A stretch of 12,488 nt of DNA from Pseudomonadota bacterium (GTDB lineage Bacteria; Pseudomonadota; Alphaproteobacteria; Acetobacterales; Acetobacteraceae). Each line of letters starts with the position of its first letter. Position 1 is the first letter of the stretch. Made by a program: the position numbers and the translations under genes. Below, one piece after another: positions 1 to 5,874 of this stretch. The notes under the pieces were generated by a model that saw only the letters and a list, made by a program, of their open reading frames with translations, had not been told where the DNA came from and did not search any database. The DNA lies in NCBI GenBank assembly GCA_021826565.1, contig JAKAZJ010000013.1:1-12488 (forward strand), read 5' to 3'.

Positions 1-1
1 G

Positions 2-358
2 CTGGCCGGGATCGTGATGGCGATCACGCTGATCGGGCTGCCCTGGGCACGCGCGGCGTTTGCGATCGCGCGGTACACGTTGCTTCCGTTCGGGTTCCGC
101 GCGGTGCGGCGGGACCGGATCAGTTTGCGCCGCGATCTGGGCACCGGGGTGCTCGGGGTGCTGGGGAACGTGATCTGGCTGGTGCTGGCCGGGTGGTGGC
201 TGGCGCTGGGGCACCTGGCCGCGGCGGTGCTGTTGGGCGTGACGGTGATCGGCATCCCGTTCGCCTGGGCGCATCTGAAGCTGGCCGGGTTGGCGCTGTG
301 GCCGATCGGGCGGGAAGTGGTCGCGGTGGACGATCCGCGCCTGGGCCGGGTGCGGTAG
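2..358 (+). CDS. yccF: YccF-family inner membrane protein, 5' end cut by window edge
   Basis: The frame is open from base 2 to the TAG at 356-358 and continues beyond the left edge. The GTG (14) and ATG (17) inside it align with the interior of the family, so I do not take them as the start; by comparison with E. coli YccF (about 148 residues) some 22 residues are missing. The visible part has two hydrophobic blocks. The first carries GLPWARAAF followed by LLPFGFRAV (E. coli: TLPLTRSCW ... LVPYGNEAI). The second carries NVIWLVLAGWWLALGHL, then VTVIGIPFAWAHLKLAGLALWPIGREV, the most conserved part of the family. The role of YccF is not established; it is a small inner membrane protein. It lies just upstream of the ArsR promoter on the same strand and is probably a separate unit. 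Confidence 0.85.
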   Translation: MAGIVMAITLIGLPWARAAFAIARYTLLPFGFRAVRRDRISLRRDLGTGVLGVLGNVIWLVLAGWWLALGHLAAAVLLGVTVIGIPFAWAHLKLAGLALWPIGREVVAVDDPRLGRVR

Positions 359-365
359 GGGCCGC

Positions 366-395
366 TTGACACCCAGCAGGACGCGGCGTTATAAA
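366..395 (+). promoter_or_regulatory. Sigma70-type promoter of the arsR-SRPBCC-DUF899 unit
   Basis: A perfect TTGACA -35 lies at 366-371 and TATAAA at 390-395, with an 18-bp spacer. Transcription would start near 402, about 30 nt before the ATG at 431. The -10 and start region are overlapped by the dyad at 389-426, which fits repression by the product of the first gene. No clear Shine-Dalgarno is seen between the predicted start and the ATG. Confidence 0.7.
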
Positions 396-426
396 CCGAT
401 CAGTTATATATCCGATTGGTTTATGA
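389..426. promoter_or_regulatory. Probable ArsR-family operator (imperfect dyad of two half-elements)
   Basis: The arms TTATAAACCGATCAG (389-403) and its partner at 412-426 (reverse complement TCATAAACCAATCGG) match at 12 of 15 positions. Each arm is itself a near-palindrome of the form AACCGATNNGTT, so the region can be read as one large dyad or as two tandem operators 16 bp apart (CCGAT at 396 and 412). It covers the -10 box and the start region, a normal place for autorepression by a winged-helix ArsR dimer. Binding by this ArsR protein is inferred. Confidence 0.6.
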
Positions 427-430
427 CATC

Positions 431-781
431 ATGCCGCCCGACCCGCTCAGTGCCGTCTTCGCCGCCCTCGCCGACCCGACCCGTCGGGCCATTCTCGTCC
501 GCCTGACGCAAGGCGCTGCAAACGTCGGCGAACTGGCCGCGCCGTTTGCCATCAGCCCGCCTGCCGTCTCCAAGCATCTCAAGGTGTTGGCCCGCGCCGG
601 GCTGATCACGCGGGGCCGTGCCGCGCAGTCGCGACCGTGCCGGCTGGAGGCGGCGGCGTTACGCCCGGCCGCCGACTGGATCGCCACTTATCGCCGCCAC
701 TGGGACGAAAGCCTGGACCGGCTGGACGCGCATCTGCAGGACCTGCAATCGGGCATGGTATCCGATGAACCCGCGTCCTGA
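431..781 (+). CDS. ArsR/SdpR-type winged-helix transcriptional regulator
   Basis: This 116-residue protein has the ArsR winged-helix fold. LADPTRRAILVRL lies at about residues 13-25 and the recognition helix SPPAVSKHLKVLARAGL at 42-58. A wing follows, then the C-terminal helix RRHWDESLDRLDAHL typical of regulators paired with SRPBCC proteins. The metal-binding ELCVCDL box of true ArsR/SmtB sensors is absent (NVGELAAPF instead), so it probably does not sense metals. I chose the ATG at 431; the in-frame TTG at 416 falls inside the operator and adds only five residues. The next gene starts 17 bp before this stop, so the two are translationally coupled. It probably represses its own promoter; the signal is unknown. 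Confidence 0.88.
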   Translation: MPPDPLSAVFAALADPTRRAILVRLTQGAANVGELAAPFAISPPAVSKHLKVLARAGLITRGRAAQSRPCRLEAAALRPAADWIATYRRHWDESLDRLDAHLQDLQSGMVSDEPAS

Positions 782-1238
782 CCCCGCGCTTGCGCTCAGC
801 CGCTGGTTCCTCGCCCCGCGCGCGCTGGTGTTCGGCGCCTGGACCGATCCGGCGCGGGCCGCGCTGTGGTGGGGCCCGCGCGGGTTCGTGACCTTGTTTT
901 GCACCATGGACCCGCGTCCCGGCGGAGCCTGGCGACAGGGAATGCGCGCACCCGACGGCACCGAGCGCGTCAAACGCGGCGTCTATCGCGAAGTCCACCC
1001 TCCCGAGCGCCTGGCCTTCACGTATGGTTGGGAGCAACCGGACGGCTCGGTTCTGTTCGATACTCTGGTCGATCTTCGCTTCACCGAGGAAGCCGGCGGC
1101 ACCAGGCTGCTGCTGCGCCAGGCGCCGTTCCCGAGCGAGGACACCCGCGACAGCCACGTGGCGGGATGGTCGAGCTGCCTCGACCGTTTCGCCGACTACC
1201 TTGCCGATGTAACAAGGAACAGGGGAGACCGGCCATGA
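765..1238 (+). CDS. SRPBCC / AHSA1-like domain protein
   Basis: The protein has 157 residues from the ATG at 765, which overlaps the end of the arsR gene by 17 bp. It shows the AHSA1/START-like pattern: an N-terminal strand ending SRWFLAPRALVFGAWTDP, the WWGPRGF motif, PGGAWRQGM, PPERLAFTYGWE, and the C-terminal helix GWSSCLDRFADYL. The fold is a ligand-binding cavity; ligands in this subfamily are generally unknown and no enzyme activity can be read from the sequence. ArsR-SRPBCC pairs are very common in proteobacteria and actinobacteria, and the SRPBCC partner may handle or degrade the inducer (inference). The frame is open further upstream, but that part overlaps the arsR coding region and has no family similarity. 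Confidence 0.85.
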   Translation: MNPRPDPALALSRWFLAPRALVFGAWTDPARAALWWGPRGFVTLFCTMDPRPGGAWRQGMRAPDGTERVKRGVYREVHPPERLAFTYGWEQPDGSVLFDTLVDLRFTEEAGGTRLLLRQAPFPSEDTRDSHVAGWSSCLDRFADYLADVTRNRGDRP

Positions 1239-1963
1239 CCGAACCGCGCATCGCGCCCCGCCAGGAATGGCTGGAAGCCCGCCGCGCATTGCTGGAACGC
1301 GAGAAGGCGCATACCCGCGAACGCGACGCGCTGGCCGCCGTCCGGCGCGCTCTGCCCTGGGTGCGTGTGGACAAGCGCTATTCGTTCGACACCCCGGACG
1401 GGACGCGCGACCTGGCTGGGCTGTTCGGGGATAAGTCCCAGCTCATCGTCAAGCATTTCATGTTCGGGCCGGACTGGACCGATGGCTGCGTCGGCTGCTC
1501 GTTCTTATCCGACCACCTGGACGGGCAGCCGCTGCGGCATCTGGCGCAGCGGGACGTGGCCTATGTCGCGGTCTCGCGTGCGTCGTTGCCGATGATCACG
1601 GCGTTCCGTGACCGCATGGGCTGGTCGTTCCCATGGGTGTCCTCGTTCGGCAGCGATTTCAACCATGATTTCGGGGTCTCGTTCACGCCGCAACAGCAAC
1701 GGGACGGGGCGGAATACAACTACCGTGCCGGGCTCCCCGGCAGCGACGAAATGACCGGCATGAGCGTGTTCGCGCGCGACGGCGCGGGCGCGGTGTTCCA
1801 CACCTATTCCTGCTATGCGCGCGCCGGGGAAGCGGTTCTGAGCGTGTACGCCTTGCTCGACCTGACGCCGCGCGGGCGGGAGGAGACCCTCCGCGGCAAC
1901 CTGTCCGAATGGGTGCGCCACCACGACCGCTACGCGGATGCGGCTGCGGATTGCTGCCACTGA
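1235..1963 (+). CDS. DUF899 thioredoxin-like protein
   Basis: The protein has 242 residues. The ATG at 1235 overlaps the TGA of the preceding gene (ATGA) and is preceded by AGGGGAG, so the third gene is coupled to the second. The sequence matches the DUF899 family: EWLEARRALLEREKAHTRERDALAA at the N-terminus, then RVDKRYSFD, LAGLFGDKSQLIVKHFMFGPDW and the CVGC pair at C85/C88 in DGCVGCSFLSDHL, followed by WSFPWVSSFGSDFNHDFGVSF and VFHTYSCYARAGE. The fold is thioredoxin-like and the CxxC suggests redox activity, but the substrate is unknown. The protein ends with the unusual Cys-Cys-His. Co-occurrence with ArsR and SRPBCC suggests one inducible response unit. Confidence 0.85.
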   Translation: MTEPRIAPRQEWLEARRALLEREKAHTRERDALAAVRRALPWVRVDKRYSFDTPDGTRDLAGLFGDKSQLIVKHFMFGPDWTDGCVGCSFLSDHLDGQPLRHLAQRDVAYVAVSRASLPMITAFRDRMGWSFPWVSSFGSDFNHDFGVSFTPQQQRDGAEYNYRAGLPGSDEMTGMSVFARDGAGAVFHTYSCYARAGEAVLSVYALLDLTPRGREETLRGNLSEWVRHHDRYADAAADCCH

Positions 1964-2005
1964 TCCGGGGTTGCGCCCCGGCCGGTTCGGGGCAATGACG
2001 CAGCC

Positions 2006-2725
2006 ATGTCGGAACCCGATCACGCCTTGGTCCTGTTCTCCGGTGGGCAGGATTCCGCCACCTGCCTGGCCTGGGCGCTGGCGCGCTACCCGCATGTGGA
2101 AACGGTGGGGTTCGATTACGGCCAGCGTCACGCGGTGGAACTTACCTGCCGCGCCCCGCTGCGCGCCGCGCTGGCGGCCCATGCGGATTGGGGCGCGCGG
2201 CTCGGCCCCGATCATGTCGTCGCGCTCGGCGCGTCCATGGCGGCGATCGGCGCCACCGCGCTGACCTCGGACGCGGCGATCGCGCTGGGCGCCGAGGGCC
2301 TGCCCACCACCTTCGTGCCCGGCCGCAATCTGTTGTTCCTGACCTACGCCGCCGCGATCGCCTATCGCCGCGGCTTGCGCCGGATCGTGGCGGGTGTTTG
2401 CGAGACCGACTACTCGGGCTACCCCGATTGCCGCGACGACACGATCAAGGCGATGCAGCTGGCGCTGAATCTGGGGCTGCAACGAAGATTCGTGCTGGAG
2501 ACGCCGCTGATGTGGCGCGACAAGGCCGCCACCTGGGCGTTGGCGGAAACGCTGGGCGGCGCCGCCCTGGTCGCGCTGATCGAGGAGCAGTCCCATAGTT
2601 GCTACCGCGGCGAGCGCACCGCGCGCCATCCCTGGGGCTATGGGTGCGGCGCCTGCCCGGCCTGCGAGCTGCGCCGCGCCGGGTGGGAACGCTGGCGTGG
2701 CCTCGGTGCCGCCGCCGTGCCATGA
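2006..2725 (+). CDS. queC: 7-cyano-7-deazaguanine synthase QueC
   Basis: QueC converts 7-carboxy-7-deazaguanine to preQ0 using ammonia and ATP, in the pathway to queuosine in tRNA. The 239-residue protein has the N-type ATP pyrophosphatase P-loop [15 protein letters not shown] (S12-G13-G14-Q15-D16-S17), then [26 protein letters not shown], and [25 protein letters not shown]. The four zinc cysteines lie near the C-terminus at C199, C214, C217 and C220 (SCYRGERT then GCGACPAC). Length and motifs are normal, so it should be active. It starts 42 bp after the DUF899 stop with only a weak ribosome binding site, so it may be read from the upstream promoter. No other que gene is in view. Confidence 0.95.
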   Translation: MSEPDHALVLFSGGQDSATCLAWALARYPHVETVGFDYGQRHAVELTCRAPLRAALAAHADWGARLGPDHVVALGASMAAIGATALTSDAAIALGAEGLPTTFVPGRNLLFLTYAAAIAYRRGLRRIVAGVCETDYSGYPDCRDDTIKAMQLALNLGLQRRFVLETPLMWRDKAATWALAETLGGAALVALIEEQSHSCYRGERTARHPWGYGCGACPACELRRAGWERWRGLGAAAVP

Positions 2726-2750
2726 TCGCGCGCGGGACACGGAGGGCGCC

Positions 2751-3092
2751 ATGACCGATCCGATCGACATCGCCGATTTCGAGCGCGTGGAGATTCGCGT
2801 GGGCACCGTGGTCGATGCCGCGCCATTTCCGGAAGCGCGCAAGCCGTCGGTCAAGCTGGTGATCGATTTCGGGCGCGCGCTGGGGCGCAAGCGGTCCTCG
2901 GCGCAGATCACGGTGCATTATCGGCCGGATCAGTTGATCGGGCGGCAGGTCTGCGCGGTGGTGAATTTTCCGCCGCGCCGGATCGCGGGCTATGACAGTG
3001 AGGTGCTGACGCTCGGGATGCCGGATGAGGACGGCGCGGTGGTCCTGATCAAGCCCGACTTCAAGGTTCCGGACGGCGGGCGGCTGTTCTGA
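2751..3092 (+). CDS. csaA: CsaA-like tRNA-binding (OB-fold) protein
   Basis: This short protein (113 residues) is one tRNA-binding OB-fold domain. It begins DFERVEIRVGTVVDAAPFPEARKPSVKL and includes GRKRSSAQITVHY, LIGRQVCAVVNFPPRRIAGYDSEVL and the ending KPDFKVPDGGRLF, all typical of CsaA. The domain is related to the C-terminal part of methionyl-tRNA synthetase and to Arc1p/Trbp111. B. subtilis CsaA has chaperone-like and secretion-related activity; the role in proteobacteria is less clear. The ATG at 2751 has GGAGG at 2741-2745 and lies 25 bp after queC, so the two are probably cotranscribed. The frame is open upstream but overlaps the end of queC, and the family length supports this start. 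Confidence 0.9.
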   Translation: MTDPIDIADFERVEIRVGTVVDAAPFPEARKPSVKLVIDFGRALGRKRSSAQITVHYRPDQLIGRQVCAVVNFPPRRIAGYDSEVLTLGMPDEDGAVVLIKPDFKVPDGGRLF

Positions 3093-3127
3093 GCCGGATC
3101 GCCGCCGCCGCCGCCGCGGTGTAGAAG

Positions 3128-3143
3128 CGGGGAACATTTCCCG
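3128..3143. promoter_or_regulatory. Short dyad at the otnK ribosome binding site
   Basis: CGGGGAACATTTCCCG can fold as a 7-bp stem (one G-T pair) with a 2-nt turn and abuts the GGAG ribosome binding site at 3143-3146. It could be an operator for an unseen regulator, or an RNA hairpin affecting translation of otnK. It is short, so chance is possible. Confidence 0.3.
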
Positions 3144-3154
3144 GAGTTCCCCCC

Positions 3155-4420
3155 ATGCTCCTCGGCGTCATCGCCGACGATTTCACCGGCGCCACCGATC
3201 TTGCCGCCATGCTGGTCGCGCACGGCATGACCGCGGTGCAGCGCATCGGCGTGCCCGCCGCGGCCGAGCCCGCGCCGGACGCCGACGCGGTGGTGATCGC
3301 ATTGAAATCGCGCACCGCGCCGCCGGCGCAGGCGGTCGCCGAAAGCCGCGCCGCCCTGGCCTGGCTGCGCGCGGCCGGCGCGCGGCAGTTCTTCTTCAAA
3401 TACTGCTCCACCTTCGACAGCACCGATCAGGGCAATATCGGCCCGGTGGCGGATGCGCTGCTGCGCGATCTCGGCGGCGGTTTCGCGCTGGCCTGCCCCG
3501 CCTTTCCCGCCAATGCGCGCAGCGTGTTCCAGGGCCATCTGTTCGTGGGCAGCACGCTGCTGAACGAATCCGGCATGGAGCATCACCCGCTGACGCCGAT
3601 GACGGATGCGAATCTGGTCCGCGTGCTGTCGCGCCAGACCGACGGCACCGTGGGCCTGGTGCCCTATGCCACCGTTGCGCGAGGGCCGGAGGCGATCCGC
3701 CGCGCCATGACCGCGCTTGCCGAACAAGGCCGCCGCTACGCCATCGTCGATGCCGTCGCCGAGGCCGATCTGCACGCGATCGGCGCTGCCGCCGCCGCGC
3801 ATGCGCTGATCACCGGCGGCTCGGGCGTGGCGATGGGCTTGCCGGAGAATTTCCGCCGCGCCGGGTTGCTGCCCGCGCGGCCGAGCGCGGCCGCCTTGCC
3901 GCGTGTGGACGGCGCCTGCGCGGTCCTCGCCGGCTCCTGCTCGCGCGCCACGCTGGGCCAGGTGGCGTTCGCGCGCGAACATATGCCCGCGCATACGCTC
4001 GACCCGTTGCAGACCCCGAACGCCGCAGCGCTGGCGGATGAGGCGTTGCGCTGGGCCGCGGCGCAACCCACCGACGCGCCGATCCTGATTGCCGCGTCCG
4101 CCCCACCCGATGCGGTGGCGGCGGTGCAGCAACGCCTGGGCCGCGACGCCGCCGGTGCGCTGATCGAGGACGCCATGGCGCGCATCGCCGCAACCCTGGT
4201 CGCGCGCGGCGTGCGGCGCCTGGTGGTGGCGGGCGGCGAGACCTCGGGCGCGATCGTCGCGCGGCTTGGCGTGCGCGCGTTGCGCATCGGCGCCGAGATC
4301 GATCCCGGCGTGCCCTGGACCTATGCCGAGGGCGACGGGCCGGCGCTGCTGCTCGCGCTGAAATCGGGCAATTTCGGCGCCCGCGATTTCTTCCTGAAGG
4401 CGTTCGAGGTGTTGGGATGA
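3155..4420 (+). CDS. otnK: 3-oxo-tetronate kinase OtnK (four-carbon acid sugar kinase, DUF1537)
   Basis: OtnK phosphorylates 3-oxo-tetronates (from L-threonate or D-erythronate oxidation) at C4 with ATP, giving the substrate of OtnC. The 421-residue protein has the N-terminal substrate domain opening VIADDFTGATDLAAML (D8-D15), then KYCSTFDSTDQGNIGPV (K82 to about 98) and ACPAFPANARSVFQGHLFV. The C-terminal nucleotide-binding domain has LAGSCSRATLGQV, LVVAGGETSGAIVARLGV (about residue 355 on) and GAEIDPGVPW. Length and motifs fit active enzymes. The ATG at 3155 follows GGAG at 3143-3146. otnC overlaps its stop by 4 nt. The 62 bp upstream hold a GCC run (3101-3116) and the dyad at 3128-3143. 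Exact stereospecificity cannot be read from the sequence. Confidence 0.92.
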   Translation: MLLGVIADDFTGATDLAAMLVAHGMTAVQRIGVPAAAEPAPDADAVVIALKSRTAPPAQAVAESRAALAWLRAAGARQFFFKYCSTFDSTDQGNIGPVADALLRDLGGGFALACPAFPANARSVFQGHLFVGSTLLNESGMEHHPLTPMTDANLVRVLSRQTDGTVGLVPYATVARGPEAIRRAMTALAEQGRRYAIVDAVAEADLHAIGAAAAAHALITGGSGVAMGLPENFRRAGLLPARPSAAALPRVDGACAVLAGSCSRATLGQVAFAREHMPAHTLDPLQTPNAAALADEALRWAAAQPTDAPILIAASAPPDAVAAVQQRLGRDAAGALIEDAMARIAATLVARGVRRLVVAGGETSGAIVARLGVRALRIGAEIDPGVPWTYAEGDGPALLLALKSGNFGARDFFLKAFEVLG

Positions 4421-5049
4421 CCGAAACCGAAACCCGCGACCGGCTGGCAGAATTGGCCGCCAGCCTGTTCGCGCGCGGCTTTTCTGTCGGGTCCGCCGGT
4501 AATATCAGCGTGCGGCTGGAGGACGGCTATCTGATCACGCCGACCAATTCCAGCCTCGGTCGGCTGGACCCGGCGCGGCTCTCGCGCCTGGACGCGGCGT
4601 TCCGCCATATCGGCGGCGACAAGCCTTCGAAGGAGGTGTTCATGCACCGCGCCTTCTACACCGCACGCGCGGATGCGGGGGCGGTGGTGCATCTGCACTC
4701 CACCATGGCGACCGCGATCGCCTGCCTCGCCGCGGTGGGGGAGCAAGCGCCGATCCCGCCGCTGACACCGTATTTCGTGATGCGCGTCGGCCGCGCGCTG
4801 CCGGTGGTTGCGTATTACCGGCCGGGCGATCCGGCGATGGAGCCGGCGATCGCGGCGGCGGCGGCGGATGCGCGCGCGGTGCTGCTGGCCAATCACGGCC
4901 CGGTGGTATCGGGCAAGACCTTGACGGATGCGGTCTACGCCGCCGAGGAGCTTGAGGAAGCGGCGCGTCTGGCGCTGCTGCTGCGCGGTGCCTCGCCCCG
5001 GCTGCTGACCGCGCCGCAGGTCGACGACCTGCTCAGCACATTTTCCTGA
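4417..5049 (+). CDS. otnC: 3-oxo-tetronate 4-phosphate decarboxylase OtnC (class II aldolase family)
   Basis: OtnC decarboxylates 3-oxo-tetronate 4-phosphate to dihydroxyacetone phosphate, which enters glycolysis. The 210-residue protein is a class II aldolase/adducin-fold enzyme. GSAGNISVR at 25-33 and TPTNSSLG at 41-48 form the phosphate-binding region. KPSKE with E73 supplies the likely catalytic acid, and the zinc ligands are H92 and H94 (VVHLHSTMAT) and H160 (LLANHGPVVSGK). The start is in an ATGA overlap with otnK, preceded by GAGGTG, so the two are translated as a pair. The dehydrogenase (LtnD/DenD type) and isomerase (OtnI) that often accompany them are not in the window. Related L-fuculose-phosphate aldolases share the fold, but pairing with otnK makes OtnC the better call. 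Confidence 0.92.
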   Translation: MTETETRDRLAELAASLFARGFSVGSAGNISVRLEDGYLITPTNSSLGRLDPARLSRLDAAFRHIGGDKPSKEVFMHRAFYTARADAGAVVHLHSTMATAIACLAAVGEQAPIPPLTPYFVMRVGRALPVVAYYRPGDPAMEPAIAAAAADARAVLLANHGPVVSGKTLTDAVYAAEELEEAARLALLLRGASPRLLTAPQVDDLLSTFS

Positions 5050-5074
5050 AATCCTGCGCGCCTTAAAGCACGAG

Positions 5075-5098
5075 GGGCGCGGGGTTGCCCCCGCGCCC
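5075..5098. terminator. Bidirectional terminator hairpin between otnC and the histone-like gene
   Basis: GGGCGCGGGG (5075-5084) and CCCCGCGCCC (5089-5098) form a perfect 10-bp stem with loop TTGC. It lies 25 bp after the otnC stop and 24 bp after the stop of the convergent minus-strand gene, so it can serve both. A U-run is missing on the plus side and weak on the minus side (GCTTTAA), so this is a strong hairpin but not a textbook intrinsic terminator. Confidence 0.7.
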
Positions 5099-5122
5099 AC
5101 CGGTGCCGAATCGAAAAGCGTC

Positions 5123-5590
5123 CTAGCCCTCGGTTTCGGATGCGCCGGATTCCGGCGCCGGGGCTGCCATGGTGGCGGCTTTCTTGCGCGGGCGCCGTAC
5201 GACGGCCTTCTTCGCCGCCGCGGCCTTGCGCGGGCTGGCCTTCTTCGCGGCAGCCTTGCGCGTGCCGGTCTTCTTCGCGGCGGCCTTGCGGGTGCCGGTC
5301 TTCTTGGCGGCGGCCTTGCGGGTGCCGGTCTTCTTGGCGGCGGCCTTGCGCGCGCCAGTCTTCTTGGCCGCAACCTTCCGCGTACCGGTCTTCTTCGCCG
5401 CCGCTTTCCGTGTGCCGGTTTTCTTCGCGGCGGCCTTGCGGGTTCCGGTCTTCTTCGCGGCGGCCTTGCGGGTGCCGGTCTTCTTGGCGGCGGCCTTACG
5501 TCCGCCAGCCTTCTTCGCCGCGGTCTTGCGTCCGCCGGCGCGCATCGCCATCGGCTGGGCGCGGGTCGCTTCGCTGTCCTCGCTGCTCAC
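5123..5590 (-). CDS. Lys/Ala/Arg-rich histone-H1-like DNA-binding protein with decapeptide repeats
   Basis: The protein has 155 residues from a GTG at 5590, preceded by AGGAG (5604-5600) at 9 nt spacing. A short start region (SSEDSEATRAQPMAMRAGG) is followed by ten decapeptides, consensus AAAKKTGTRK, at residues 23-122. Then come AAAAKKAVVRRPRKKAAT and an acidic end ESGASETEG. The pattern is that of bacterial histone-H1-like tails (chlamydial HctB, Pseudomonas AlgP, PhaF-type tails), which bind DNA or RNA by charge and shape the nucleoid. One unit has SPRK, like the S/TPKK DNA-binding motif. No folded domain is visible. The same frame stays open upstream to a TTG at 5761, but without a ribosome binding site. 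Function is inferred from composition only. Confidence 0.8.
   Translation of the reverse strand: MSSEDSEATRAQPMAMRAGGRKTAAKKAGGRKAAAKKTGTRKAAAKKTGTRKAAAKKTGTRKAAAKKTGTRKVAAKKTGARKAAAKKTGTRKAAAKKTGTRKAAAKKTGTRKAAAKKASPRKAAAAKKAVVRRPRKKAATMAAPAPESGASETEG
5225..5524 (-). repeat. Ten 30-bp tandem repeats coding the AAAKKTGTRK decapeptide
   Basis: Ten in-frame units of 30 bp lie inside the histone-like gene. The units starting at 5281, 5311 and 5461 (plus-strand phase) are identical over 30 bp; others differ mostly at third positions, and the outer units (AGGRK, ASPRK) are the most diverged. This fits expansion by slippage or unequal crossing-over with selection on the protein. There is no spacer sequence, so it is not a CRISPR array. 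Confidence 0.95.
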
Positions 5591-5733
5591 CTGGTAGATC
5601 TCCTGTTGAAGCCGTGATTTCTGGTTACGTCGCAAGGACGATCCGGCGCGGGGAAAACCCGATGCTGGGTCACGCACGCGTAGCGTGCGGAACTGATGTT
5701 GCCGATCGGTGCGTGGCCGAGGTAGCGGTCCAT
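5587..5733 (-). CDS. Possible 48-residue upstream ORF, coupled to the histone-like gene
   Basis: A short frame begins at ATG 5733 behind AGAAGGA at 6 nt spacing and ends at TGA 5589-5587. That stop overlaps the GTG start (5590) of the histone-like gene as GTGA. The product begins MDRYLGHAPIGNIS and ends in an Arg-rich stretch (TRNHGFNRRSTR); I recognise no family. The good ribosome binding site and the stop-start overlap support a translated leader coupled to the downstream gene. Against it: the frame is open much further upstream by chance, the sequence is short, and no conservation can be tested here. It fills most of the otherwise gene-free 5591-5908 region. Confidence 0.35.
   Translation of the reverse strand: MDRYLGHAPIGNISSARYACVTQHRVFPAPDRPCDVTRNHGFNRRSTR
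5673..5689 (-). other. Leader hairpin upstream of the histone-like gene
   Basis: CGCACGC (5673-5679) and GCGTGCG (5683-5689) are perfect inverted arms around a 3-nt turn. The hairpin lies in the predicted leader of the histone-like gene and inside the possible 48-codon ORF, about 85 nt before the GTG start. It may be a structured leader element or a coincidence of GC-rich sequence. There is no U-run to make it an attenuator. Confidence 0.3.
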
Positions 5734-5793
5734 CGACCGTCCTTCTCTTGAACACATGCAACCGCGCGAATCGTGCAATTGCATGACGACTCC

Positions 5794-5822
5794 GCTATCA
5801 GCGAGTCGCGTCACGATGTCAA
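5794..5822 (-). promoter_or_regulatory. Probable promoter of the histone-like gene
   Basis: Read on the minus strand, a perfect TTGACA -35 lies at 5822-5817 and GATAGC at 5799-5794 with a 17-bp spacer. The start would be near 5787, giving a leader of about 197 nt. An inverted repeat CGACTC (5787-5792) / GAGTCG (5803-5808) flanks the -10, and a perfect 10-bp palindrome TGCAATTGCA lies just downstream at 5774-5783. Either could be an operator. With the prpC terminator upstream, this makes the histone-like gene an independent unit. Confidence 0.5.
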
Positions 5823-5874
5823 CAAAAAGCAATCGATTCGGTAGAACGCGATGCAGGTTTTTTCGCAGCCGTGA

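Noticed and set aside
416..430. TTG start for the ArsR gene
   Set aside because: It lies inside the operator, and the ATG at 431 gives the usual family N-terminus.
1505..2911. Minus-strand open frame of 468 codons opposite DUF899 and queC
   Set aside because: Overlaps two clear plus-strand genes; composition and lack of domains indicate a GC-driven shadow.
3101..3116. Run of GCC triplets before otnK as a microsatellite or phase-variable tract
   Set aside because: Only about five units in very GC-rich DNA, not in a reading frame, and not placed between promoter elements I can recognise.
4321..5373. Minus-strand frame coding an Arg/Pro-rich repeat protein
   Set aside because: It is the repeat region of the histone-like gene read in the wrong frame, running on antisense to otnC.
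5225..5524. 30-bp repeat array as a CRISPR candidate
   Set aside because: The repeats are directly adjacent with no spacers, keep a reading frame, and encode a decapeptide.
5591..5761. Longer start (TTG at 5761) for the histone-like gene, giving 212 residues
   Set aside because: No ribosome binding site there, and the extra part has no similarity to histone-like tails; the GTG at 5590 has AGGAG at 9 nt.
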